A stretch of DNA of 64,000 nt from JAFLCL01 sp964502175 (GTDB taxonomy: Bacteria > Myxococcota_A > Polyangia > Polyangiales > Sandaracinaceae), in assembly GCA_964502175.1 (NCBI GenBank), contig CAZCVE010000029.1:1-64000 (forward strand), in the 5' to 3' direction. The position numbers were made by a program, and so were the translations under genes. Positions 35,625 through 44,498 of the stretch are shown here, piece by piece. Position 1 is the first letter of the stretch. Each line of letters begins with the position of its first letter. The notes below the pieces were generated by a model. That model saw only the letters and a list, made by a program, of their open reading frames with translations, was not told the DNA's origin and did no database searches.

Positions 35625-36665
35625 ATGACGCAGATCCCCTTCAATTCGAGCCTTGGCAAGAAGATCCTCGGCATCGTCCTCGCCGTGGCCTCGATCCCCG
35701 CCGCGCTGCCGCTGTTCGGCTGCGACCTCCAGCTCGTCGCCGCGGGCACCACCGTGAACGTCACGCGTCGCGCCTCGCCGGGCGTGAACTGGATGCGTGA
35801 CCCGGACACCGCAGAGGAGGCGATCCCGTCCGCGCTCCAGCAGATGGAGGGCCTGCTCTACCTCCTCCCCGACGACCCCACGCTCAACGCGTCGGCGGCG
35901 CGCACGTACTCGTCGTTCGGCTACGGCTTCCTCGAGGATCGTATGGAGGCCGCGGAGTTCGAGGGCGCGGACGAAGAGGTGATCGAGCACTGGCGCGGAC
36001 GCAGCTCGCTCGCCTACGTGCGCGCTCGCGAGATCGCGATCGCCTGGCTCGACCGTCGTCACCCCGAGGGCGGCGGCATGCTCGCCGTGCAGCGCACGGG
36101 TCTCGAGAACTTCACGGCGCACATCGCGCGATTCTCGAGCGAGGAAGAGGCCGTGATCCTCTTCTGGGCCGCGTACGGCTGGGCTCGCTACATCAGCCTG
36201 CACCGCGACGACATGAGCGCGATCGCCGACGTCGCGTACGTCAGCGTCATCGCGGAGCGCGTCTACGCCATCCACCCGACGTACTTCGATCACGCGCCGG
36301 TCGCCCTCCGCGCCGGCCTCATGGCGGCCGCGCCGCCCGCCCTCGGTGGTCGTCCCGCCGAGGCGCGCGTCGAGATCGATCGTGCGATCGGCCTCACGCA
36401 GCGACGCAACCTGCTCTTCCTCGTCACCGAGGCGCGCCTCGTGGCCATCCCGCTCCAGGAGCGCGCGCTCTATCAGTCGCTCCTCGAAGAGGTGATCGCG
36501 TTCGACGTCGATGCCTTCCCCGAGCAGCGCCTCCCGAACCTGCTCGCGCAGCGCCGCGCGCGCCGCTACCTCGCCGAGATCGACAACTTCTTCGACCCGG
36601 CGGGCACCGAAGAAGAGCCCGCAGCCGAAGGCGAGACCTCGGGCGACGAAGCCGCCCCCGAGTGA
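35625..36665 (+). CDS. TRAP transporter-associated TatT-type lipoprotein
   Basis: A 346-residue lipoprotein (lipobox LFGC, Cys33) with an all-helical body containing TPR-like repeats (QQMEGLLYLLPDDPTLNASAARTYSSFGYGFLED; EEAVILFWAAYGWARYISL; RPAEARVEIDRAIGLTQRRNLLFLVTEARL). TatT of Treponema (TP0956) is a trimeric TPR lipoprotein that works with the TRAP receptor; the receptor gene follows 51 bases downstream, which supports this call. The C-terminus is acidic. ATG 35625 is used, with GGAG just before it; an upstream ATG at 35589 lies before the natural signal peptide. Confidence 0.85.
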   Translation: MTQIPFNSSLGKKILGIVLAVASIPAALPLFGCDLQLVAAGTTVNVTRRASPGVNWMRDPDTAEEAIPSALQQMEGLLYLLPDDPTLNASAARTYSSFGYGFLEDRMEAAEFEGADEEVIEHWRGRSSLAYVRAREIAIAWLDRRHPEGGGMLAVQRTGLENFTAHIARFSSEEEAVILFWAAYGWARYISLHRDDMSAIADVAYVSVIAERVYAIHPTYFDHAPVALRAGLMAAAPPALGGRPAEARVEIDRAIGLTQRRNLLFLVTEARLVAIPLQERALYQSLLEEVIAFDVDAFPEQRLPNLLAQRRARRYLAEIDNFFDPAGTEEEPAAEGETSGDEAAPE

Positions 36666-36716
36666 CGGCTCCTCCACGGTGTTTGGGACTTGGACTGAAT
36701 CAGAAGGACACACGCG

Positions 36717-37724
36717 ATGAAGACACATCAGAAGCTGGCACTCGTACTCCTGGCCGCGTTCGCGCTCGTCGCGATGGACGCGCGGCAGAGCACCGCGCAG
36801 GACGCCACGGCTCGCACGATCTCGCTCGCCACGCTCGCGCCTCCGGGCTCGACGTGGATGCGCGTGTTCGACGCGTGGAACCGTGAGCTGCGTCGTCGCT
36901 CGGAGCGCACGCTCCAGTTCCGCATCTACGGCGGCGGCGTGCAGGGCGACGAGGCCGAGGTCGTCCGCAAGATCCGCAGCGGACGACTCGACGCGGCCTC
37001 CGTCACGGCCGTCGGTCTCGCGCAGGTGCATCGCCCGGCCCTCGTCTTCCAGATGCCCGGCATCCTCGGCACGTACGCGCAGCTCGACGCGGCGCGTGAC
37101 GCGCTCGCGCCGGACATGGACGCGGGCTTCACGGGCGCAGGCTTTCACCTCCTCGGCTGGGCCGACGTCGGTCAGTCGCGCATCTTCTCGACGCAGCAGA
37201 CGATCACGCCCGCGGACTTCGCGACGCGTCATCCGTGGGTGTGGCGCGACGACAGCGTGCTCCCGACGTTCTACGAGCAGGTCCGCTCGAACCCGGTGCC
37301 GCTCCAGGTGCCCGAGGTTCTCGGTGCGATCCAGACGGGCCGCGTCGACACGCTCATCACGCCGCCCGTGCCGTGCATCGCCCTCCAGTGGTGCTCGCGC
37401 CTCACGCACATGACCGACATGCCGATGACGATCGTCCTCGGTGGCACGGTCATCGGTCAGCGTCAGTGGGACTCGCTCACGCCCGAGCAGCGCACGATGA
37501 TGGGCGAGACGGCCACGCAGTTCCATCAGCTCGCGCGCCGCAACCTGCGTCGCGACGAGGCGACGGCCCTCCGCACGGTCACCGAGCGCGGTGGCACGGT
37601 GCACCCGGTCACGGCGGCGCAGCGCCAGGAGTGGCTCACGCTCGCGGGCCGCGTCCGTTCGCAGCTCGTCGGCCGCATCGCCGACCAGGCGCTCGTCGAT
37701 CGCGTCGCGGCGTTCGGTCGGTGA
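36717..37724 (+). CDS. TRAP transporter substrate-binding protein (DctP family)
   Basis: A 335-residue periplasmic receptor with a Sec signal peptide (cleavage about residue 28, STAQ). Family pattern: ISLATLAPPGSTWMRVFDAWNREL, FRIYGGGVQGDEAEVVRKIRSGRLDAASVT and GRVDTLITPP. Members capture acids such as C4-dicarboxylates or other carboxylates and hand them to the QM permease. The ligand cannot be told from sequence. GAAGGA precedes the ATG. A terminator-like hairpin sits between it and the permease gene. Confidence 0.9.
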   Translation: MKTHQKLALVLLAAFALVAMDARQSTAQDATARTISLATLAPPGSTWMRVFDAWNRELRRRSERTLQFRIYGGGVQGDEAEVVRKIRSGRLDAASVTAVGLAQVHRPALVFQMPGILGTYAQLDAARDALAPDMDAGFTGAGFHLLGWADVGQSRIFSTQQTITPADFATRHPWVWRDDSVLPTFYEQVRSNPVPLQVPEVLGAIQTGRVDTLITPPVPCIALQWCSRLTHMTDMPMTIVLGGTVIGQRQWDSLTPEQRTMMGETATQFHQLARRNLRRDEATALRTVTERGGTVHPVTAAQRQEWLTLAGRVRSQLVGRIADQALVDRVAAFGR

Positions 37725-37784
37725 ACGTTCCTCGGCCACCCGCCGTCCGCGGGGGCCGACGCTGAACAGGACGCTGAACAGGAG

Positions 37785-37823
37785 TCGAGGCCGTCCGGGC
37801 GACCGGGCGGCCTCGATCCTTTT
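37785..37823 (+). terminator. Rho-independent terminator between receptor and permease genes
   Basis: A GC-rich stem (TCGAGGCCG/CGGCCTCGA extended by CCGG/CCGG, loop GCGA) is followed by TCCTTTT. It should lower read-through into the permease gene and let the receptor be made in excess. Confidence 0.75.
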
Positions 37824-37876
37824 CTCGCGCGAAACGTGCGTGAAACCGGGGCGATCTTGTTACCCTGCCGAGCCAT

Positions 37877-40762
37877 ATGGCTGGCGCTGCCCCCTCCGCG
37901 AAACCTGCACCGTTCCTCAAGCCGCTCGATCTCGCCGATCGAGGGCTGCTCCTCGCAGAGAGCTCGCTCTCGGTCGTCATCGTCGCGGTGATGATCGCGA
38001 TGGGCGTGATCGGCGCGGCGAGCTCGGCGCTGTCGATCCAGAACGACGTCACGCGCGCTGTCGACGACGTGCTGATGAACGGCACGATCTGGGCTGCGTT
38101 CCTCGGCGCGAGCTTCGCGACGCGTGGACGCAAGCACCTCGCGATCGACGCGATCGGAAGGCTGCTCCCGGATCGCGCGCGGCGCGTGATGGTCGCCGTG
38201 GCGAGCACGCTCGGCGCCGTGGTCGCGGCCTCGCTCGCGTACGGCGTGTACCAAGCTCTCGTCGAGCAGGGCCACGCCGTCGACGAGCAGGTCGCGAGCA
38301 TGGTGACCTCGGGCATCGAGGGCGCGCGCGTCGATCGCACGTTCCAGTTCCAGTTCATGATCTCCGCGGGCTTCGGCCTCATCGCCGCGCGCCTGCTCCT
38401 GCACGGCTTCCACGAGATGATGGCGGCCATCGGCGGTCACACGTCGGCCGCTGCGCCTCCCGCTCCCGCACCCGCGGGCGACGAGTCGACGCCGCACGAA
38501 GAGCCCGACGGTGCGACGAGCTCGCCCGACGACGCCTCGCGCGTTGCGCCGTTCGATCAGGCCAACGGCACCGAGGTGATCATCGCGTGCGTCGCGCTGC
38601 TCGTGCCGCTGCCGATCGCCTTCGGCACGACGACGTTCCTCCCGATCCTCGCGGCGTCGATCGCCTCGATCGCGACGCTCGCGATCCCGCTCTACCTGCG
38701 CCACCAGAAGACGAAGTCGCTCGACGCGACGGCGCCGTTCCCGCACGAGTACGCGACCATCAAGAGCCCGGCGGAGCCGCTCGGCGCGCTCGCCGGCGTC
38801 GCCGCCGTGCTCGGGCTCGCGTACTTCGGCATCCAGCACATCGGCGACGTCTCGATCGGCGTGGGCGTCGCGTTCTTCGCGGTGATGGCGCTCATGGGCG
38901 CGCCGCTCTTCACGTTCCTCGGCGGCCTCGCGCTCTTCCTCTGGGTGCACGGCAACGACATCGTCCCCTCGACGCCGCTCGCGTCGGCGGTCGAGGACGT
39001 GCTCGGCAACCACTTCGCGCGCATGAGCGTGCTGCCCACGATCCCGATCTTCACGCTCGCGGGCTACCTCATGAGCGAGAGCAACACGCCCAAGCGCCTC
39101 GTGCGCGTGGCGCGTGCGCTGCTCGGCTGGATGCCCGGCGGTCTCGCCGTCGTGTGCGTGCTCGCGTCGGCGGCGTTCACCGTGTTCTCGGGCGCGAGCG
39201 GCATCACGATCGTCGCGATCGGCGGCCTGCTCTTCCCCGCGCTCATCAAGGACCGCTACCCCGAGGGCTTCTCGCTCGGCCTCGTCACGAGCGGCGGCGC
39301 CCTCGGCATCACGCTCTTCCCGTGCCTGCCGCTGATCGTCTACGGCATCGTCGCGGGCCTCCAGGAGATGCCGCCGGGCGTCGAGCACCTCGAGCTCGGC
39401 AAGATGATCTACGCAGGCCTCTTGCCCGGCCTGCTCGTGGTGCTGCTGATGAGCATCTACGCCGTGATCGTCGGCGTCACGAACAAGATCCCGCGCAGCT
39501 CGTTCGACGCGACGGAGATGCGTGGCGCGCTGTGGGAGGCGAAGTGGGAGCTGTTCCTCCCCGTCGTCGTGCTCACCGGTCTTCGCTTCGCGGGCCCCCT
39601 CGGCGCGTCGTCTCTCACCGCGGCGTACGTCTTCATCATCGAGGTCTTCGTCTACAAGGACCTCGGGCTCTTCAAGGACATCCCGCGCATCCTCCCGGAC
39701 TCGATGGTGCTCGTCGGCGCGATCTTCGTGAAGCTCTGCGCCGCCACGGTCCTCACGTTCTACTTCGTGCAGGCGCAGACCGCGGACGTGCTCTTCGAGG
39801 CGCTCACGTGCGGTCCGCCCGCGCAGGCCTACCTGGCCGAGCACTCCGACGTGATGGTGAACTGTCGCGAGGCCGTCGACGCGCTCGCGCAGCGCGGAGA
39901 GAGCGCGGGCGGTCTCATCGACTCGCCGATCACGTTCCTCCTCGCGCTGAACGTGTTCCTCCTGATCGTCGGCATGCTGATGGACATCTTCTCGGCGATC
40001 GTCGTGATCGTGCCGCTGATCATGGGCATCGCGGTGCACTTCGACATCGACCCGTACCACCTCGGCATCGTGTTCCTGATCAACCTCGAGATCGGCTACC
40101 TGATGCCGCCGATGGGCCTGAACCTCTTCATCGCGGGCTTCCGCTTCGGAAGGCCCGTGCCCGATCTCTACAAGGTCGTCCTGCCGTTCATCGGGGTGTT
40201 CGCGACCTCGCTCTTGATCATCACGTACGTGCCGTGGCTCACGACGGGTCTCATCCCGGACTACGAGCCGCTCCAGCCGCACACGGTGCACGCGCCGGGC
40301 GACGGCGAGACGAACCCCGATGGCGAGACGAACCCGGACGGCGAGACCGGCGGTGGTGAGACCGGCGGCGGAGGCGCGGACTGCGACGTCCCGCGCGACG
40401 GCGAGACGTTCGAGGAGTTCGACGCGCGCTGCTCGGGAGCGGGCGGTGGCGGCGGCGGCGGCGGCGACACGGCCGACTGCGACGTGCCGCGCGAGGACGA
40501 GACGTTCGAGGCGTTCGAGGCGCGCTGCAACGGTGGTGGCGGCGACTCCGCAGGCGAGGCGCCGGCCGCTCCGCCGGACACGGCCGACTGCGACGTGCCG
40601 CGCGCGGACGAGTCGTTCGATGACTTCGAGCGCCGCTGCAACGCGGCACCGTCGGAAGCGCCGCCGGTGGAAGCGCCTCCTGTGGAAGCGCCGCCGGTGG
40701 AGGCTCCGACTGAAGCGGCGCCTGCGGAAGAGGCAGCGGGCGAAGCGGGTCTGCCGGACTGA
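37877..40762 (+). CDS. Fused TRAP permease (DctQ-DctM) with C-terminal Cys-repeat tail
   Basis: A 961-residue permease. Residues about 1-190 are a four-helix DctQ domain, followed by a Pro/Ala/acidic linker (about 195-225). The DctM domain follows with many helices (about 230-795; FTVFSGASGITIVAIGGLLFP; GIVFLINLEIGYLMPPMGLNLF). After the last helix comes a 165-residue extension: GDGETNPDGETNPDGET, then three copies of DCDVPR..E.F..F..RC at residues 834, 866 and 903 (two Cys each) separated by Gly or Ala/Pro spacers, ending in VEAPPVEAPPVEAP repeats. The tail is unknown to me in TRAP permeases. If it faces the periplasm the Cys pairs could form disulfides. Confidence 0.9.
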   Translation: MAGAAPSAKPAPFLKPLDLADRGLLLAESSLSVVIVAVMIAMGVIGAASSALSIQNDVTRAVDDVLMNGTIWAAFLGASFATRGRKHLAIDAIGRLLPDRARRVMVAVASTLGAVVAASLAYGVYQALVEQGHAVDEQVASMVTSGIEGARVDRTFQFQFMISAGFGLIAARLLLHGFHEMMAAIGGHTSAAAPPAPAPAGDESTPHEEPDGATSSPDDASRVAPFDQANGTEVIIACVALLVPLPIAFGTTTFLPILAASIASIATLAIPLYLRHQKTKSLDATAPFPHEYATIKSPAEPLGALAGVAAVLGLAYFGIQHIGDVSIGVGVAFFAVMALMGAPLFTFLGGLALFLWVHGNDIVPSTPLASAVEDVLGNHFARMSVLPTIPIFTLAGYLMSESNTPKRLVRVARALLGWMPGGLAVVCVLASAAFTVFSGASGITIVAIGGLLFPALIKDRYPEGFSLGLVTSGGALGITLFPCLPLIVYGIVAGLQEMPPGVEHLELGKMIYAGLLPGLLVVLLMSIYAVIVGVTNKIPRSSFDATEMRGALWEAKWELFLPVVVLTGLRFAGPLGASSLTAAYVFIIEVFVYKDLGLFKDIPRILPDSMVLVGAIFVKLCAATVLTFYFVQAQTADVLFEALTCGPPAQAYLAEHSDVMVNCREAVDALAQRGESAGGLIDSPITFLLALNVFLLIVGMLMDIFSAIVVIVPLIMGIAVHFDIDPYHLGIVFLINLEIGYLMPPMGLNLFIAGFRFGRPVPDLYKVVLPFIGVFATSLLIITYVPWLTTGLIPDYEPLQPHTVHAPGDGETNPDGETNPDGETGGGETGGGGADCDVPRDGETFEEFDARCSGAGGGGGGGGDTADCDVPREDETFEAFEARCNGGGGDSAGEAPAAPPDTADCDVPRADESFDDFERRCNAAPSEAPPVEAPPVEAPPVEAPTEAAPAEEAAGEAGLPD
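40376..40644 (+). repeat. Three coding repeats in the TRAP permease tail
   Basis: Three copies of about 60 bases (from 40376, 40472 and 40583) encoding DCDVPR..E.F..F..RC. Spacers of 37-50 bases differ in sequence. The copies are similar but not identical, so they are old duplications under some constraint. Confidence 0.85.
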
Positions 40763-41267
40763 TCTTCGAAGGGCGGGCCGGGGAGGGTGGGGGGTCTTCC
40801 GGTCTCCGCCCTAACGTCGCGCCTCGCTCAGCTCAGGGATTCACCACCTCGAGGGCGCTGGACGAGCCTCGCGCTGGGCGACTCATTTGTCCGCGTCGCA
40901 GGCGCCGCGAGATGGGGGCGCTGCCCCCAAACCCCCTACGACAGTTCGACCCCGAAAACGGAAGTTTTCGGGGTCTCACGGGCTCCGCCTCCAGACCCCC
41001 CACCCCGCCCCGTCCCTTCGGTCGGGTGTCGAGAGCGTCGAGCAGCAGAGAGAACGCGTCGTCTCTCTGGGAACGCGACCGTGTCTCCCGTCGTCCACGT
41101 GCGGGCTGATGGGACGGCCGCTTTTTCGCGAGATCCAGGGTCGGCATTGGGGGTGCTCAGGGGTGAGGGACGTTCGAGCGGATGGCTTGCGTGCAGAGAT
41201 CCCCTGCACAAAAGTCCTCGCCCTGAACGGAAGCGAGGTATCCGTGACCGTTCTTCGAGTGCCGCCC
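40763..41267. other. Long intergenic region with a structured repeat element
   Basis: About 500 bases after the permease. The structured element described at 40913-41005 occupies its middle. The rest is G-rich with no supported gene; the open frame that crosses it in phase with the next gene has no signal or start evidence before 41244. Confidence 0.6.
40913..41005. repeat. Hairpin element flanked by imperfect direct repeats
   Basis: A perfect 12-bp stem with a GGAA loop (GACCCCGAAAAC/GTTTTCGGGGTC, 40948-40975) lies between two related segments, GGGCGCTGCCCCCAAACCCC and GGGCTCCGCCTCCAGACCCC. The first also forms a 7-bp hairpin (TGGGGGC GCT GCCCCCA, 40913-40929). This organisation looks like a dispersed intergenic repeat rather than a simple terminator. 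Confidence 0.6.
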
Positions 41268-43403
41268 ATGTCGTTGATCTCCACCCTCCGAATTCCTCTC
41301 GCAGCCGGCGCGATCAGCGCGGTCGTGCTCGCTGCCTGTGGCACCGCGGACGTGTGGAACGGACCGACCGAGACCGCGGCGACGGCCGAGACGGAGCCGA
41401 CGACCGTGGCGGCGGCGACGGAAGCGCCGGTCGAGCCCGAGCCGACGGTCGTCGACACCCGGCCGCCTCCGATGCACCAGCCCGTCGCGCTCTACGAGAC
41501 TGGCGGCACGACGCGACAGATCGACGCCGCAACGGCGCGCGAGAACGGCTTCGTGGTGCTCGACCTGGGGGAGGAGTGGACGCCGTACCTCTTTACCGAG
41601 AGCGACGCCGCCAACGAGGTGCCGCTGCCCAACGCGTACCGCGAGACCTACCTCGCGCTCGCGCGCGGCGAGCTGCCCGACGATCACCACGGTGAGCGCG
41701 CGCGCGAGGACAAGTACCTCGAGCTCTTCGGCATCATGCCGACGCTCGGCCTCTTGCGAACGCGCTTCCAGCACACGCGTGACCTCGAGTGCACCGCTGG
41801 GCTGGATCTCGCGCCGCTCACGCAGTTCGACGGGTTCATCACGTACGAGAGCCGAGAAGAGGGCCGCAACTTCGCGCGCCGCTTCCGCGTGCTCGAGAAC
41901 CAGATGAACGACATCGCGCGTGCGCAGGGCGTCGAGGACGCGGCGCACATCGACGCGGCGCGCCTGCGCAGCGAGCGCGAGCGACGTCAGCTCGGCGAGT
42001 ACCAGCGCTTGGCGCCGCGGTCGTTCGCGATCCGCGCGGCGCAGGCGCGTCTCGACTGCGAGGGCTACTTCGAGGGCAAGGGCGAGTACGTGACGGGCGG
42101 CCTCGACTGGCCGACGCACGAAGCGCTCGCCGAGTTCGAGCGTCGTCACCGCATCTACGGCTGGGGCTTCCTCGGTCGGGAGACGCTCGCGATGCTGCGT
42201 CGCTCTCCGATGGAGGGCGATCAGGAGGCCGTGGTTCGTGTGCTCACCGAGCGCGCGATGCACGCGGCGGGCGTGCTCGAGGACGGCAGCGTCACGGGCA
42301 ACTACCGCGACCAGCAGGGCGTCGAGCACGCGGTGCCGAACCTCGAGGAGCAGCTGCGCGCGATCGTGATCGAGTCGTTCGGGCTAGAGACGCCTGAGTC
42401 GACGCTCACGTTCCTCGAAGGGCTCGGAGACCTGACGGCCGATCGCGCGCGCCTCGTCGCCATCCAGATGCCGACGCTGCCGCACTACTACACGGCCGAC
42501 ATGGATCTCTCGGTCGAGATCGATCGCGGCGACGTCTGGTACGAGTTCCCCTACGACGAGCGCGGCGCCGAGCGCGGTCAGCCGGTCGAGCGTCGTCCGC
42601 ACCTGTCGGTCTTCACGACGTGGAACGGTCAGCGCATCCGTCTCTCGCGCTTCGGCACGACGATCGGCGGCTGGCGCAGCGAGCAGATCGAGGGCGACAT
42701 CATGTGGCGCTACAAGAACTCGCCGCCTGGTCCCGTGGTCTGGCATCAGATCGTGGCCGCGCCGGTGTGGCTCCCGCCCGAGTCGACGCCGCCGCGTGAT
42801 CTCTTCCGCCGCACGGGTCGTCGGGGTCGCGAGGCGTACCGCCCGAACTACCACGAGACCGGACCGAGCTACGCGTCGGCCTACGGCCTCGTGGCCGCCT
42901 ACCACATCGGCTACCGCGAGCGCGACGACGGCACGCTGCGCCTCGGCGGCGACGACGGCATCCGCACGCACGGCTCGGTCGACTACATGAGCATCATGCG
43001 GAGGCACTCGCATGGCTGTCACCGTCTTCACAACCACGTCGCCGTGCGCCTGATGTCGTTCATGCTCGCGCACCGTCCGCACACGCGCGTGGGTCAGCAG
43101 GCCATCGCGTTCCGCCGCGACGTCGAGATCGACGGCAACAACTACGCGATGGAGATCAACCAGGGCGGCTACGTCTACCAGCTCGCCGCGCCCATCCACG
43201 TCGAGGTGCTCGAGGGCCGCATCCGCGGTGATCGCGCGAACCCGATCGTCGATCCGCTCCCGCGCTTCGACACGACCGTGGGCGCGTACATGTTGCCGGA
43301 CGGTGGCGCGGTCGCGATCTCGCGCATGGGCGAGATGACGCCGATCCCGGTGCCCCTCGCGACGACCGACGCAGGCGTGCCCGCCGCGCCGCCGACGCCC
43401 TGA
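41268..43403 (+). CDS. L,D-transpeptidase-like lipoprotein
   Basis: A 711-residue lipoprotein (lipobox LAAC, about residue 24) with a Thr/Glu/Pro-rich linker. A middle region has a peptidoglycan-binding-like segment (GGLDWPTHEALAEFERRHRIYGWGFLGRETLAML). A YkuD-type domain near the C-terminus has THGSVDYMSIMRRHSHGCHRLHN, catalytic Cys584 in SHGCHR. L,D-transpeptidases cross-link peptidoglycan or attach proteins to it; the usual motif is SHGC[VI]R, so His after Cys is a variation. The start is uncertain: ATG 41268 gives a normal signal; GTG 41244 has a better Shine-Dalgarno (GCGAGG). Confidence 0.8.
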   Translation: MSLISTLRIPLAAGAISAVVLAACGTADVWNGPTETAATAETEPTTVAAATEAPVEPEPTVVDTRPPPMHQPVALYETGGTTRQIDAATARENGFVVLDLGEEWTPYLFTESDAANEVPLPNAYRETYLALARGELPDDHHGERAREDKYLELFGIMPTLGLLRTRFQHTRDLECTAGLDLAPLTQFDGFITYESREEGRNFARRFRVLENQMNDIARAQGVEDAAHIDAARLRSERERRQLGEYQRLAPRSFAIRAAQARLDCEGYFEGKGEYVTGGLDWPTHEALAEFERRHRIYGWGFLGRETLAMLRRSPMEGDQEAVVRVLTERAMHAAGVLEDGSVTGNYRDQQGVEHAVPNLEEQLRAIVIESFGLETPESTLTFLEGLGDLTADRARLVAIQMPTLPHYYTADMDLSVEIDRGDVWYEFPYDERGAERGQPVERRPHLSVFTTWNGQRIRLSRFGTTIGGWRSEQIEGDIMWRYKNSPPGPVVWHQIVAAPVWLPPESTPPRDLFRRTGRRGREAYRPNYHETGPSYASAYGLVAAYHIGYRERDDGTLRLGGDDGIRTHGSVDYMSIMRRHSHGCHRLHNHVAVRLMSFMLAHRPHTRVGQQAIAFRRDVEIDGNNYAMEINQGGYVYQLAAPIHVEVLEGRIRGDRANPIVDPLPRFDTTVGAYMLPDGGAVAISRMGEMTPIPVPLATTDAGVPAAPPTP

Positions 43404-43410
43404 TCGTGCG

Positions 43411-43704
43411 ATGAGCGACGTCGAGCGACCGCAGAACGGCGCGCGCTTCTCGTTCGAGCTCCTCGAGAGCGAGGCGGGACGCGCGCGCTACCGCGTGACC
43501 GTCGTGAGCGACACCGACCCGGCGATCGCGACCGCGATCGTGACGCCAGATCGGGTGGACCTGAGCGCGTTCGAGGGACCGATCGACGCGTGGGGCGCCA
43601 AGAGCGCGCTGGCCTTCCTCGAGGTGGTCCGGCGCGGCTGGGACGAAGAGGCCGGCTGGCCGAAGCGTCTCCAGCGATGGCGCCAGCACGATCCCCGACG
43701 GTGA
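43411..43704 (+). CDS. Small unknown protein
   Basis: A 97-residue soluble protein starting seven bases after the stop of the transpeptidase-like gene, with a terminator after it; probably the last gene of that transcript. Sequence RFSFELLESEAGRARYRVTVVSDT and AFLEVVRRGWDEEAGWPKRLQRW suggests a small beta sheet followed by a helix. The family is not recognised. Confidence 0.6.
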   Translation: MSDVERPQNGARFSFELLESEAGRARYRVTVVSDTDPAIATAIVTPDRVDLSAFEGPIDAWGAKSALAFLEVVRRGWDEEAGWPKRLQRWRQHDPRR

Positions 43705-43728
43705 GCCCGACGGTGGGTCGACGGAAAC

Positions 43729-43756
43729 GAAAAAGCCCGCCGGAGCGGGCTTTCTC
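43729..43756 (+). terminator. Bidirectional Rho-independent terminator
   Basis: GAAAAAGCCCGC CGGA GCGGGCTTTCTC: a GC stem with A-run before and T-run after, between the convergent genes at 43411 and 43802. Confidence 0.9.
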
Positions 43757-43801
43757 GTGTGGAGCGACCCATTGGGGCGCGACCGGTTACGGCGCGGCCA
43801 A

Positions 43802-44275
43802 TTACGGCGCAGGCAGCGAGGACGGGAGCGCGCCCGCGGCCTCGGTGACGCCGAACGTGTAGTTCAGCCCCGTGGAGTCGTGCGAGTAGCTGCCCACGAA
43901 GACCTCGTAGGTGCCGGGGGCGAACGCGCCCGCGACGCTCGGGTTCAGACCCTCGCTGTCGTCGTTGCAGAGGTAGGTGCCATCGGGGCGGCGGACGACG
44001 AGCGTCGTGTCACCGGCGGGGCAGTTGGCGATGATCGTCAGGTTCGGCACCGCGGCCGTGACGTTCAGGATGTGCTGGGGGACGAGCGGGACGTTGCCGC
44101 GGCACTCGGAGTTGAGCGAGTTGGCGTCCGTGATGCCACCGGCGGAGCCCGACGCCGTCGTCGGCTGCGGCGCGAAGCCGGGGGCGATGTTGATGGGGGC
44201 CGGGGGCGCCGAGCCTCCACCGAAGCAGCAGCCCGCCATCGCGAGCATCGCACCCGAGAGAATCAGAATTCGCAT
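43802..44275 (-). CDS. Small lipoprotein
   Basis: A 157-residue lipoprotein (lipobox MAGC, Cys16) with GGAGG in front of the ATG. A Pro/Ala linker precedes a beta-sandwich-like body (LTIIANCPAGDTTLVVRRPDGTYLCNDDSEGLNPSVAGAF; TYEVFVGSYS). This resembles the small pre-peptidase C-terminal-like domains that end with a pattern such as G.Y.V.VG. One disulfide is likely. Transcribed alone toward the shared terminator. Confidence 0.75.
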   Translation of the reverse strand: MRILILSGAMLAMAGCCFGGGSAPPAPINIAPGFAPQPTTASGSAGGITDANSLNSECRGNVPLVPQHILNVTAAVPNLTIIANCPAGDTTLVVRRPDGTYLCNDDSEGLNPSVAGAFAPGTYEVFVGSYSHDSTGLNYTFGVTEAAGALPSSLPAP

Positions 44276-44498
44276 CGTTCGTTCCTCCGTAATTACCGTT
44301 CCGCGGTTGGGTCCGGGACCTTGGCCGCGATGCCCGCGCCCTTCTACGTTCAGTGGGCGCCCGATCTTTCCTCGAGGCCACCCCAGGGCGGTTCGTCCGT
44401 CTGTGGCTTCGTGGGCGGGATGATAGAGGTGGATCGGGGGGGCGGATCAACCCCCTTCGTCTTCACGTCCGACACCGGGGGCAAATCGCCGTGTCGGC

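Noticed and set aside
37526..40291. 921-codon open frame on the minus strand
   Set aside because: Antisense to the TRAP permease; composition (runs of RDRD, HEDR) is that of a shadow frame.
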